Shown piece after piece: positions 1 through 6,791 of a DNA stretch of 16,440 nt (position 1 is the first letter of the stretch; each line of letters begins with the position of its first letter). Below the pieces are notes generated by a model. The model saw only the letters and a program-made list of their open reading frames with translations, was not told the DNA's origin and searched no databases. A program made the translations under genes and the position numbers. The DNA is taken from NCBI GenBank assembly GCA_964633225.1, contig CAZWFQ010000070.1, forward strand, positions 1 to 16,440, written 5' to 3'. Source of the DNA: JAKQIM01 sp964633225 (GTDB taxonomy: Bacteria; Chloroflexota; Anaerolineae; Anaerolineales; UBA4823).

Positions 1-683
1 GACAGCTTGGTGACCACGGCGCCGGCTTCTTGGGCGATGAGCGACCCGGCTGCCAGGTCCCAGGCCCCCAGGCGGATCTCCCAATAGCCGTCGAAACGCC
101 CGGCAGCCACGTAGCTCAGGTCGAGGGCAGCCGAGCCCAGGCGGCGCACACCCTGGCTGTGCAGGGCCAGGTGGGCGTAATGCTCCAGGTTGTTCTGCGG
201 GTTGGTGCGGATGTCGTAGGGGAAGCCGGTCACCAGCAGGCTGTGATCCAGGTCACGCGCCTGGGCCACGTGCAGGGGCAGGCCGTTCAGCCAGGCGCCG
301 CGGCCGCGTTCTGCGCTGAAGCACTCGCGGCGCATGGGGTCGTAGACCACGCCCAGCTTGACCTGGCCTTCTTCGGCATACGCCAGCGAGACGCTGAAAA
401 TGGGCACGCCGTGGGCGTAATTGACCGTGCCGTCCAGGGGGTCGACATACCAGGCCTGCCCAGAATGGCCGTTCAGCTCGCCGCTCTCTTCAGCGACCAC
501 GCGCTGGCCCGGGAAGCGGCGTTGGATCTCGCCCAGCAAGAAGGCTTCTGAGGCCCGGTCGGCCTCGGTGACCAGGTCAATGGTGCCCTTATGCTGGATG
601 TGTAAATGCGTGCCATAGCTGGCGCGCAAGATGACCCCGGCCTGGCGGGCCAGGATCTCAAGATCTTTTAAGCTGGGGATCAC
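1..683 (-). CDS. Inositol monophosphatase family protein (3' end cut off by window edge)
   Basis: Mg-dependent sugar-phosphate phosphatase of the inositol-1-monophosphatase (SuhB/IMPA) family. About 227 residues are present and the C-terminal few dozen are missing at the edge. Family motifs are visible in order: VVAEESG (first metal-binding acids), DPLDGTVNYAHG (signature 1 with the catalytic Asp-Asp pair) and WDLAAGSLIAQEAG (signature 2). The start is taken as the GTG at 681-683, which overlaps the TGA stop of the upstream receiver gene (GTGA), so translation is probably coupled and the two genes share an mRNA. The natural substrate cannot be told from sequence: inositol phosphate, histidinol phosphate or another small phosphomonoester are all possible in this family. 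The family call is firm; the exact start and substrate are inferred. Confidence 0.92.
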   Translation of the reverse strand, partial: MIPSLKDLEILARQAGVILRASYGTHLHIQHKGTIDLVTEADRASEAFLLGEIQRRFPGQRVVAEESGELNGHSGQAWYVDPLDGTVNYAHGVPIFSVSLAYAEEGQVKLGVVYDPMRRECFSAERGRGAWLNGLPLHVAQARDLDHSLLVTGFPYDIRTNPQNNLEHYAHLALHSQGVRRLGSAALDLSYVAAGRFDGYWEIRLGAWDLAAGSLIAQEAGAVVTKL

Positions 684-1309
684 GGTTTCTTTTGGCCGTT
701 CTCAAGCAGGCGGTAGAGGTCGTTCAACTCGTGCTGGATCTCATCGCGGTGGCGGCGGGCCTCGGTCAAGAGGGCCTCAAAAGCCGGCTTCTGCTCAGCG
801 GGTAGGGTGGTCAGCAGGCGCTCGGTACGCGTGATCTGAGTGTTCTTGTGGCGCAGCTTGTTTTCCAGGCGCTCGCGGTAGCCTTTGTAAAAGTCCGTTT
901 CGCTGAGCGGTTCTGGCGTGGTGGGAGGCCCCTGGGTGAGCACCTCTGCAATGGTCAGCAAGAACTCCTCGGTATCCACCGGCTTTTCCAAGAAGCGCAC
1001 CGCCCCCAGGCTGAGGGCAAAGGCGCGGTCTTCGGGGGTGACGTAGGTGGCAGACAGGAAAACGATGGGGATGTTACGGGTCTGCTGGTCGATGCGCAGC
1101 TTTTGGGCCAGGGCATAGCCGTCGAGCTTGGGCATCAGGATATCGGTGATGACGATAGCCGGGCGTGATTTGGCGATCGTTTCGAGCGCTTCTTGCCCAT
1201 TGTGGGCGGTCATCACCGGGTAACCCTTGAAACGCAGGGTGACCTCTAACAGTTCCAATACATTGGGGATATCTTCAACAACAAGGATAGGTCCAGAAGG
1301 TACATTCAT
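680..1309 (-). CDS. Response-regulator receiver protein with C-terminal helical tail
   Basis: A CheY-like receiver domain fills residues about 7-125. The acidic pocket is E12/D13, the phosphoacceptor is D56 (in VITDILMP), the switch residue is S86 (FLSAT) and the conserved lysine is K109 (LEKP). Residues about 138-205 are charged and helical (YKGYRERLENKLRHKN and onward), probably a coiled coil. There is no DNA-binding or enzymatic output domain, so it likely acts through protein contacts in a phosphorelay; no kinase lies nearby. I chose the ATG at 1307-1309 over a TTG 36 nt upstream because the domain needs no more residues and because the upstream stretch reads as a promoter. It overlaps the phosphatase gene by 4 nt. 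The partner and signal are unknown. Confidence 0.9.
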   Translation of the reverse strand: MNVPSGPILVVEDIPNVLELLEVTLRFKGYPVMTAHNGQEALETIAKSRPAIVITDILMPKLDGYALAQKLRIDQQTRNIPIVFLSATYVTPEDRAFALSLGAVRFLEKPVDTEEFLLTIAEVLTQGPPTTPEPLSETDFYKGYRERLENKLRHKNTQITRTERLLTTLPAEQKPAFEALLTEARRHRDEIQHELNDLYRLLENGQKKP

Positions 1310-1316
1310 AGCGTTT

Positions 1317-1345
1317 ATTGTAGCCTTTTTTGTGATCCTCGACAA
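1317..1345 (-). promoter_or_regulatory. Candidate sigma70 promoter of the receiver gene
   Basis: On the minus strand TTGTCG (1340-1345), a 17-nt spacer and TACAAT (1317-1322) form a good -35/-10 pair. The predicted start of transcription is at about 1309-1310, directly on the ATG, so the mRNA would have essentially no leader. Confidence 0.55.
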
Positions 1346-1382
1346 GCCATCCGGACAATTGGGGGCTTGCGTTTTTGTTAGA

Positions 1383-2039
1383 TCAATCTTCGATCTCCTG
1401 GCGCAGGCGCTCGAAGAAGCCAGCCATCAGGTTGTGGCGGGCTTCAGCCAGGCGGCGGGCGGCAGGGGTGTGCAGGCGGTCTTTGAGCTTGCACAGCTTG
1501 AAGATGTATTCGTGGTAGGCGCTGTGCGGCTCGCCGGGCTGGAGCTGCCCGCCCTGGATGAACTGCTGGGAGGGGGCGGCGTAGGCGGGTTGACCGGCGC
1601 GGGCGGCATAGGCCACGGCGCGCGCCACGCCGATCGCCCCGATGGCATCCAGCTTATCGGCGTCGAACAGCACCTGGGCCTCAAGGGATTGGGGCTGGAC
1701 GGAACGATCGCGAAAGCGATGGGCCCGGATGCAGTGCTGGACGGCGGCGATGCGCTCGCCCGGCCAACCCTCACCAGCCAGGACCTGCCCGGCAAAATTG
1801 GCCGAATCAAGGTGGTGGGCCAGGCGGCTGGCTTCGGCAGATTGGCGAGGACCGGCGGGAGCCGGGGCAGCAGGGGCGACTGCATCGTGCAGCAAGGCAG
1901 CGGCGCGCACGATCTCGAGGTCGGCGCCTTCAGCCTGGGCGATCTGCTCAGCCAGGCGCAGGACGCGCAAGACGTGCTCGAAGCCGTGCACGGGATCGGC
2001 GGGAGAATACCATGAACGGGCCTGTTCAATAGTAGGCAT
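1383..2039 (-). CDS. HD-domain metal-dependent phosphohydrolase (YedJ-like)
   Basis: A 218-residue protein of the HD superfamily, similar in layout to E. coli YedJ. Metal-binding residues are visible in order: H22 in HGFEHV, the H51-D52 doublet in ALLHDAV, H107 in IRAHRF and D128 in LFDADKLDAIGAIG. The C-terminal block (KLCKLKDRLHTPAARRLAEARHN in part) also matches that subgroup, which is a stand-alone HD hydrolase without a second domain. Substrates in this group are not settled; phosphomonoesters or nucleotides are plausible. I start it at the ATG at 2037-2039, because the 51-nt extension upstream lies inside the preceding small membrane-protein gene. It begins 7 nt after that gene's stop, so it probably belongs to the hutI transcript. 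Confidence 0.87.
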   Translation of the reverse strand: MPTIEQARSWYSPADPVHGFEHVLRVLRLAEQIAQAEGADLEIVRAAALLHDAVAPAAPAPAGPRQSAEASRLAHHLDSANFAGQVLAGEGWPGERIAAVQHCIRAHRFRDRSVQPQSLEAQVLFDADKLDAIGAIGVARAVAYAARAGQPAYAAPSQQFIQGGQLQPGEPHSAYHEYIFKLCKLKDRLHTPAARRLAEARHNLMAGFFERLRQEIED

Positions 2040-2046
2040 AAACCAC

Positions 2047-2220
2047 TTAAGAGCCCGCCAGGGTGCGGAACAAGAATAGTAAAATGCCAATCGCCAGGAT
2101 AGCCCCGCAGCCCATGGAAAAGACCTTAGCCGTCAGGCGCAAGATGAAGCGCAGCACCACCCACACCAACAGCAAGGCGCCGATGATCAGTAACAGTTGC
2201 GTAATCGACTGGGTATCCAA
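2047..2220 (-). CDS. Small hydrophobic membrane protein, TTG start
   Basis: A 57-residue reading frame that fills the gap between hutI and the HD gene. It begins at a TTG (2218-2220) with an AAGG Shine-Dalgarno-like sequence 9 nt upstream. It starts 11 nt after the hutI stop and ends 7 nt before the HD gene. Two hydrophobic helices are evident: residues about 9-27 (LLLIIGALLLVWVVL) and about 36-51 (GAILAIGILLFLF). They are separated by a short positively charged loop (R24, R28, K32). This looks like a genuine integral-membrane microprotein with a hairpin topology. I do not recognise a family. The tight spacing, good RBS and clean composition favour a real gene; a lack of conservation in relatives would count against it. 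Confidence 0.7.
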   Translation of the reverse strand: MDTQSITQLLLIIGALLLVWVVLRFILRLTAKVFSMGCGAILAIGILLFLFRTLAGS

Positions 2221-2231
2221 TGGAACGCACC

Positions 2232-3482
2232 TTAAACGTTGAGAACGTTTCCTCTCTTGATGACCACATCGACCAGATTGATGCCGAACTGGTAGCCCAG
2301 GTGGCGGTAATCGGAGACGCTCAAGATGAGCAGGTCGGCCTGCTTGCCAACCTCCAGAGAGCCGACCTGGGCGGCGCGGTCAATGGCAGCGGCGGCGTTG
2401 ATGGTGGCGGCGGCAATGGCCTGAGCGGGGGTCAGGCGCATGTAGCGGCAAGCCAGGGCAATGACAAACTGCATGTTGCCGCACCAGGCCGTGCCAGGGT
2501 TGATATCGGAGGCCAGGGCCAGCAAGCCGCCTGCCTCTAAGATGGCCCGGGCCGGGGTGTATTCACGCTCAGCCAGCCCAAAGGGGGTGCAGGGCAAGCC
2601 CACCGCCACGGTCTGGCTCTGGCCCAGGGCGGCAATATCGGCGGCGGAGGTCTTGACCAGGTGGTCAGCCGAAACCGCCCCCAGCTCAGCGGCCAGGCTG
2701 GCCCCACCCAGGTTGTCGAATTCGTCGGCATGGATCTTGAGCGGGAAGCCCAGTTCTTTGGCCGCCACCAGGATGCGCCGCGACTGCTCCAGGTTGAAGG
2801 CACCCGTCTCGCAAAACACGTCTACAAAGGGCAGGGGACGCTGGGAGGCGTGCGCATCCCACCAGCGGCGCACAGCAGGCAGCATCTCGGCGCACAGGTG
2901 GTCGGTGTAGCCCTGGGGGTCATCTTTATATTCGGGGGCAATGGCATGGGCGCCCAAGAAGGTGATGGCAATATCGAGCGGGCCTTCTTCGTCCAGGCGC
3001 AGCAGGCCTTCCAGCATGTTCAACTCGGCTGCCGTCTGCAGCCCGTAGCCGGTCTTGGCCTCAGCGGTGGTGGTGCCGTGGCGCAGCATCTGCCACAGGC
3101 GGGGGCGAGTTTCATCCAGCAGACCTGCGACGGAAGCGGCGCGCGTATGGCGCACGGTGGAAAGGATGCCGCCGCCAGAGGCCAGGATCTCGAGGTAGCT
3201 CTTGCCTTCCAGGCGCATCTCGAACTCAGCCGCCCGGTCTCCGGCCCAGATGAGGTGGGTGTGAGGGTCCACAAACCCCGGCAGCACCACGCGCCCGCGG
3301 GCATCCAGGCGTTCTTCATCGGGGTAGGCTGCCAAAAGCTCGGCATTGGGGCCGATGGCGGCGATGAGACCATGGCGCAGCAGCAGCGCGCCACCAGTGA
3401 GGATGCCCAGGCGGCCGAGCGCCTTGCCGCGCTGCGGCCCGCCAGAAAGGGTGAGGATTTGGGAAGCAGAATGGATCAGCAT
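2232..3482 (-). CDS. hutI: Imidazolonepropionase
   Basis: Hydrolyses 4-imidazolone-5-propanoate to N-formimino-L-glutamate, the third step of histidine degradation, in the cytoplasm. The protein has 416 residues, normal for the family, and belongs to the amidohydrolase superfamily. The metal ligands are in place: H74 and H76 in VDPHTHLIWAGD, H251 in KIHADEFDN, H274 in VSADHLVK and D326 in ALASDINPGTAWCGNM. The substrate-binding region TTTAEAKTGYG (138-147) is also typical. No hutH, hutU or hutG lies in the window, so the rest of the pathway must be elsewhere. The ATG at 3480-3482 sits 6 nt after a perfect TATAAT, and there is no Shine-Dalgarno sequence. The gene heads a probable three-gene run with the small membrane protein and the HD hydrolase. 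Confidence 0.97.
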   Translation of the reverse strand: MLIHSASQILTLSGGPQRGKALGRLGILTGGALLLRHGLIAAIGPNAELLAAYPDEERLDARGRVVLPGFVDPHTHLIWAGDRAAEFEMRLEGKSYLEILASGGGILSTVRHTRAASVAGLLDETRPRLWQMLRHGTTTAEAKTGYGLQTAAELNMLEGLLRLDEEGPLDIAITFLGAHAIAPEYKDDPQGYTDHLCAEMLPAVRRWWDAHASQRPLPFVDVFCETGAFNLEQSRRILVAAKELGFPLKIHADEFDNLGGASLAAELGAVSADHLVKTSAADIAALGQSQTVAVGLPCTPFGLAEREYTPARAILEAGGLLALASDINPGTAWCGNMQFVIALACRYMRLTPAQAIAAATINAAAAIDRAAQVGSLEVGKQADLLILSVSDYRHLGYQFGINLVDVVIKRGNVLNV

Positions 3483-3488
3483 GGATGA

Positions 3489-3494
3489 ATTATA
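3489..3494 (-). promoter_or_regulatory. -10 box of hutI, predicting a leaderless mRNA
   Basis: A perfect TATAAT on the minus strand ends 6 nt before the hutI ATG, so transcription should begin at or next to the A of the start codon. No convincing -35 hexamer is visible at 16-18 nt; that stretch is the arm of the upstream hairpin. Confidence 0.5.
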
Positions 3495-3497
3495 CCT

Positions 3498-3542
3498 AAA
3501 ATAACAGACAGACCGGCTTTGAGCCGGTCTGTCTGTTATTTT
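3498..3542 (-). terminator. Hairpin terminator after tRNA-Val
   Basis: A perfect 21-bp inverted repeat (3498-3518 with 3522-3542) with a 3-nt loop. It lies 13 nt past the tRNA 3' end. In the tRNA's direction the second arm ends in TTATTTTA, a usable U-tract, so this is a rho-independent terminator. The arm ends are symmetrical, so it could also work in the other direction. Confidence 0.8.
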
Positions 3543-3555
3543 GGGATCGATTGTG

Positions 3556-3629
3556 TGGGCGGAATAGGACTCGAACCTACGGCCTTCGCGATGTCAACGC
3601 GATGCTCTAACCAACTGAGCTATCCGCCC
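3556..3629 (-). tRNA. tRNA-Val (anticodon GAC)
   Basis: A 74-nt cloverleaf on the minus strand. The acceptor arm is GGGCGGA/TCCGCCC, with the discriminator base A at 3556. The D arm reads GCTCAGTTGGTTAGAGC. The anticodon stem is TCGCG/CGCGA around the loop TTGACAT, giving anticodon GAC (3593-3595), which reads GUC and GUU valine codons. The T arm contains GGTTCGAGTCC. The 3' CCA is not encoded (the next bases are CAC) and must be added by CCA nucleotidyltransferase. It stands alone, with its own promoter and terminator. Confidence 0.97.
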
Positions 3630-3640
3630 GACAGGCAGAC

Positions 3641-3668
3641 ATTATACCATAAATGAGAGATGGCGCAA
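3641..3668 (-). promoter_or_regulatory. tRNA-Val promoter
   Basis: On the minus strand TTGCGC (3663-3668), a 16-nt spacer and TATAAT (3641-3646), with a TGG extended -10 just before the hexamer. Predicted transcription starts about 5 nt before the mature tRNA end. The spacer and -35 lie inside the hairpin that follows the upstream gene. Confidence 0.65.
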
Positions 3669-3691
3669 GTCGCGCCATCTCTCATTTATGG
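3647..3691 (-). terminator. Hairpin after the M23 peptidase gene
   Basis: A perfect 20-bp inverted repeat (3647-3666 with 3672-3691) with a 5-nt loop, beginning 8 nt after the stop codon of the peptidase gene. No T-run follows in the gene's direction; instead the stem ends directly at the TATAAT of the tRNA promoter. It may terminate through stem strength alone or protect the mRNA 3' end. Confidence 0.6.
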
Positions 3692-3699
3692 GAAAAATC

Positions 3700-5478
3700 T
3701 TAGGGCCGGTGATCCTGGATGAACTTCTTCGGATCGACGTAATGCACCTTGACGGCGTTGAGGTCGGTGCTGGGCCAGTGGGTGGGTCTATTCCCTTTAT
3801 CCAAGATATCGGTGCAAGAGATATCAAAGTGCAGGTGATAGTTCTGGCCTTCGACCGGGCCGAAGAGGCCCACGGTGGCGATCTGCTGGCCGCGCTTGAC
3901 CACATCGCCAACCTTGACCGAGATGTTCTCGACATGCCCGTAGCGGCTGAAGACCGGCTTGCCATCTGGCAGCTTGGCATGCTTGATGACGATCAGGCCG
4001 CGCCAGGACTGCGGCACCACCTGAGCGTAGACCACCTCGCCATCGCCAGAGGCGTACACCGGCTGGCCCTTATCGGCGTTGAAGTTGGGGAAGTTCAGGT
4101 TCAAGTCGGCGCCGGTGTGGTAGCCCAGGCTGTACTTGCTGAGATAGGGATTGGCATCGATCCATTTGCCAGGCCAGATCTGCGGGCTGGCGCGCTCGGC
4201 AGCGGTGCCAACGGGGGCATCAAAGCCCGCTCCGCCCACCACCTCGACCACCGGTCGCCAGCGGATGGCGGTAAAGCCGATCTCGCGCGGCGAGTCGTCG
4301 CCGGTGATATCCACCAGGTTGACGCGCCCGGCATCGGCATTCTGGGGGTCCAGGTCGTAGGTGCCCAGCGAGACCCATTCGTTGCTGCGGATGATCTGGT
4401 TGACCACCACGCGGTTCTCTTTGCGCACCCCGTTTTCATAATACACCACAAAGTACTGGGCGCCCTTGGTGGTGGCATGCGTGCTGGGGATGAAGGTTTC
4501 AACGTTATAGCGACCAGCCTTGACCAGGGCGGGTTTGTAGGTGGCATACATGGTTTGCTTGCGAACGGCGTTGCGCACCCGCACCAGGTTGCCCTCGATA
4601 TCGGTGAACTGCAGGGTCCAACCGGCCTCGGGCGTGTTGGGCGGGAAAGCATACAGGCTGAAGCCGGCGCCGTTGGGCTGCACCAAGACAGTTTCGCCGC
4701 TGTCGGGGATGACGATGACCTCCGATTCGGCCACCTTCAAGTTCTTGAACGGCGCCCAGGCTTCGGCCATGGTGACGCCGGCGCGGTACAGGCTGACGAA
4801 GGTGGGGGCGTGGGCCTGGGCCTCGTCGCACCAGCGCTGGAACTCGAGGCGCGTCATGCGGGCCTTGCCGCCGTTATCCCAATAGGTGGCGATGATGGGC
4901 AGCATGGGAATGGTGTAGCCCATCTGAGCCTTGTAGAACTCGTATTGGTTGTAGGCAGTGCTCAGCACAACCGAGGCGGCGTTCTTGCGGTCAGATGGCA
5001 GGATTTCGCCATAGGTCATGGGCATGAAGCCACCGCGGCAGATCTTGGACAGGATGGCATAGGGGAAGATGGCCATCTTGGTGTTCAGGCGCGGGTCGCC
5101 GCACAGATAGAGACGGGTTTGGTCAATGCGGGCATCTGCCTGGACGCGGTTGACCAGGTCTTGCGCCTGGGTGAATTTGTTCAACACACCATCCTCAGCA
5201 TCAATTATGACCGCTTCAAAGCCATCACTGAGGGCGCGCCTTAAGCATTCGGTCTCGGCGGCGGGTGCATCCAGGTAGCTAAAGGTCCAGGCCACTGGCA
5301 CCAGGTCGGGGTTCTTCCTGACATCTGCGAGCGCCTTTTGGGCGGCTTCTGGGTCATATTTGCCGCGCTTGCTGATCTTGCACAGGATGTATTTGGCCCC
5401 CACGATCGGGGCTACGGCGACGGCCATTGCCACATCGTCATACAAAGTCCAGATTCCCTTACCTTGCAATATACCCAT
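3700..5478 (-). CDS. Multidomain protein with golvesin-like domain and C-terminal M23 metallopeptidase
   Basis: A 592-residue protein in three parts. Residues about 1-245 look like an alpha/beta barrel with strands ending in acids (VIIDAEDG, 90-97), loosely like GH25 lysozymes, but I cannot assign a family. Residues about 300-412 match the golvesin C-terminal beta-sandwich (AGRYNVETFIP, VVVNQIIRSNEWVSLGTYDL), often found beside wall- or carbohydrate-active modules. Residues about 447-585 are an M23/LytM endopeptidase with zinc ligands H454 and D458 (YHTGADLN) and H550 in HLHFD (548-552), plus H515 in YGHV. Such enzymes cut peptidoglycan cross-links. No signal peptide or membrane helix is visible, which is odd for a wall enzyme. 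The ATG has an ideal GAGGAG 8 nt upstream. It is monocistronic, bounded by its own promoter and a hairpin. Confidence 0.85.
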   Translation of the reverse strand: MGILQGKGIWTLYDDVAMAVAVAPIVGAKYILCKISKRGKYDPEAAQKALADVRKNPDLVPVAWTFSYLDAPAAETECLRRALSDGFEAVIIDAEDGVLNKFTQAQDLVNRVQADARIDQTRLYLCGDPRLNTKMAIFPYAILSKICRGGFMPMTYGEILPSDRKNAASVVLSTAYNQYEFYKAQMGYTIPMLPIIATYWDNGGKARMTRLEFQRWCDEAQAHAPTFVSLYRAGVTMAEAWAPFKNLKVAESEVIVIPDSGETVLVQPNGAGFSLYAFPPNTPEAGWTLQFTDIEGNLVRVRNAVRKQTMYATYKPALVKAGRYNVETFIPSTHATTKGAQYFVVYYENGVRKENRVVVNQIIRSNEWVSLGTYDLDPQNADAGRVNLVDITGDDSPREIGFTAIRWRPVVEVVGGAGFDAPVGTAAERASPQIWPGKWIDANPYLSKYSLGYHTGADLNLNFPNFNADKGQPVYASGDGEVVYAQVVPQSWRGLIVIKHAKLPDGKPVFSRYGHVENISVKVGDVVKRGQQIATVGLFGPVEGQNYHLHFDISCTDILDKGNRPTHWPSTDLNAVKVHYVDPKKFIQDHRP

Positions 5479-5536
5479 AGGCCATTCTCCTCAGGAATTA
5501 TGAAATTGTGCTTAAATGGATGACACGCTAATTCAT

Positions 5537-5565
5537 AGTATATTACAAAAACGCAGCAGGCGCAA
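5537..5565 (-). promoter_or_regulatory. Promoter of the M23 peptidase gene
   Basis: On the minus strand TTGCGC (5560-5565), a 17-nt spacer and TATACT (5537-5542). This predicts a leader of about 50 nt that contains the strong GAGGAG ribosome-binding site. The -35 hexamer is the same as that proposed for the tRNA-Val promoter. Confidence 0.6.
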
Positions 5566-5610
5566 CAATTAAGACAAGAATTGTAGACTTTCTTTGGGGG
5601 ACGGCGCAGG

Positions 5611-6603
5611 TTAAGGAGCAGCGGCCTTCAAGGCACGCAGGGCGCGCAGGGTGACCCAGGGATTGGGGGCCTTCTTGGGGCCGGCATCCAGCCAGGTTTT
5701 ATCGGGGTAATTGTATTGCAGGGGCCAACGCCCCTGGGCATCTTGCCTGGAGCGGATGAATTCCAGGGCATTGGCCAGGCGCGGGTGGCGGCCGTAACCA
5801 AGCCCCCCCAGGGCTTCCACAATCTGCAAAACATCGGTAACGTAAAAGACCGGGAAGCCGAGCTTGAACCAACTGGCGGAGGGCTTGCCGGTGGGGGAAG
5901 GGTAGGCGGCACTGGCGGGGTCAACGCTGAACAAGAAGGCCACACCCCGTTCGATGGCGCGCTGGATAAGCGGCGTGCGGCGCTCAGGCGGCAGGCTGGC
6001 AAAAGCCAGCATGACCTTGACTGCACCCCAGGCGCAGGGCTGTTTGTTGTTAATGCCGCAGGCGAAATCGGGGCCGCATTTGTAGGCGTAATACCGCAGG
6101 GCGGCGGCGCGATCATCCTGGGGGGCAATGCCCTCGCCGGTGACGGTGCGCGCCATCCACTCAAAAGCCTGGTCGAGGCGCGGGTCGCAGCAGCCCAGCT
6201 CGTTCAGCGCCCAGCACAGGTTGCCCTGCAGGCAGTCGATGGTGCCGGAGGGGGCGCCATTGGTGCTGATCTGCCCGCCGGGGGCGATGCCATGCGCCAG
6301 GAAGTAGGCGCAGGCCGTCTCCAGGCGGGGGTCTTCTTCGATGCGGGCGCCCAGTTGGGCCAGCAAGATCAGTGCCCAGACGGTGGAGCGGTACTTGGGA
6401 TTGTAGCCCGGGCCTGGTTTGACCCAGTAGCCGGCAGGGTGCATCTCTGCCAATATGCCAGCGATGGGGCCGTGCAGGTGCGCCTCGCGCCGCGCCGCCA
6501 GCAGCTCGGGGTCATCCGGGGGCCGGTCGCACAGGTCGCGCAGGGCCAGGTAACGCACGCCGGGAGAAGAGGGATCGAGGAGCCAGGAAAGAGAGGTATT
6601 CAT
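5611..6603 (-). CDS. Alpha/alpha-toroid (terpenoid cyclase/prenyltransferase-like) repeat protein
   Basis: A 330-residue, mostly helical protein with the spaced repeats of the alpha/alpha-toroid fold seen in squalene cyclases and protein prenyltransferases (for example STVWALILLAQLGA at 73-86, VTDVLQIVEALGGLGYG at 255-271, WVTLRALRALK at 316-326). The catalytic DxDD motif of terpene cyclases is not seen, so cyclase activity is unlikely. Cysteines are clustered: C124, C130, C138-C139, and C176, C182, C190, which could hold a metal or disulfides. Proteins of this type are sometimes misnamed 'nitrogen fixation protein NifH' in databases; nothing here resembles nitrogenase reductase. There is no signal peptide. 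The function is unknown. The ATG at 6601-6603 sits 6 nt after a -10-like TAGAAT and lacks a clear ribosome-binding site. It is transcribed divergently from the purine operon. Confidence 0.72.
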   Translation of the reverse strand: MNTSLSWLLDPSSPGVRYLALRDLCDRPPDDPELLAARREAHLHGPIAGILAEMHPAGYWVKPGPGYNPKYRSTVWALILLAQLGARIEEDPRLETACAYFLAHGIAPGGQISTNGAPSGTIDCLQGNLCWALNELGCCDPRLDQAFEWMARTVTGEGIAPQDDRAAALRYYAYKCGPDFACGINNKQPCAWGAVKVMLAFASLPPERRTPLIQRAIERGVAFLFSVDPASAAYPSPTGKPSASWFKLGFPVFYVTDVLQIVEALGGLGYGRHPRLANALEFIRSRQDAQGRWPLQYNYPDKTWLDAGPKKAPNPWVTLRALRALKAAAP

Positions 6604-6609
6604 AAACTG

Positions 6610-6615
6610 ATTCTA
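6610..6615 (-). promoter_or_regulatory. -10 box of the toroid-protein gene, predicting a leaderless mRNA
   Basis: TAGAAT on the minus strand ends 6 nt before the ATG, so the transcript should start at the start codon. Only a weak -35 (ATCACA, 16-nt spacing) is visible upstream. Confidence 0.4.
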
Positions 6616-6742
6616 CATCCATTACTCGTTATGTGATATGCTAATAGGCGTAGAGTCGTATTCATGCGAATCAATTCGCAGCAACCAGGGCACAAAGCCT
6701 GTCTTACCAGGGCAGGGTTGTCTAGTCGAATGATGGCGCTTG

Positions 6743-6751
6743 TGATACAAT
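6743..6751 (+). promoter_or_regulatory. Extended -10 promoter of the purine operon
   Basis: TGATACAAT is an extended -10 (TGN plus TACAAT) in the 188-bp divergent gap at 6604-6791. It predicts a leader of about 34 nt. No good -35 is present, as is common for extended -10 promoters. I see no purine riboswitch core and no obvious PurR-like operator in this gap. Confidence 0.5.
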
Positions 6752-6791
6752 CGGCGGGTTGAAGCCAATTTGACCCCGAGGTCGGTTAAAC

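Noticed and set aside
1310..1345. Upstream TTG start for the receiver gene
   Set aside because: The extra 12 residues precede the domain and their DNA reads as a -35/-10 promoter with ideal 17-nt spacing.
1227..2015. Plus-strand open frame of 262 codons spanning the receiver and HD genes
   Set aside because: It crosses two well-supported minus-strand genes and a promoter and shows no family motif.
2661..3488. Plus-strand open frame of 275 codons opposite hutI
   Set aside because: hutI metal-binding motifs are complete on the minus strand and the antisense translation resembles no protein family.
3688..5244. Plus-strand open frame of 518 codons
   Set aside because: It is antisense to the M23 protein, whose domain motifs and ribosome-binding site are clear; the frame stays open only because of GC-rich codon bias.
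5611..6603. 'Nitrogen fixation protein NifH' label for the toroid protein
   Set aside because: There is no P-loop GKGGIGKS-like motif and no nitrogenase reductase cysteine pattern; the label would be a propagated misnomer.
5716..6636. Plus-strand open frame of 306 codons opposite the toroid protein
   Set aside because: Its translation is low-complexity Gly/Ala/Val-rich antisense sequence; the minus-strand frame has structured repeats.
6604..6791. Purine riboswitch or attenuator ahead of the purine operon
   Set aside because: The predicted leader is only about 34 nt and I see no three-way-junction core or terminator hairpin with a T-run.
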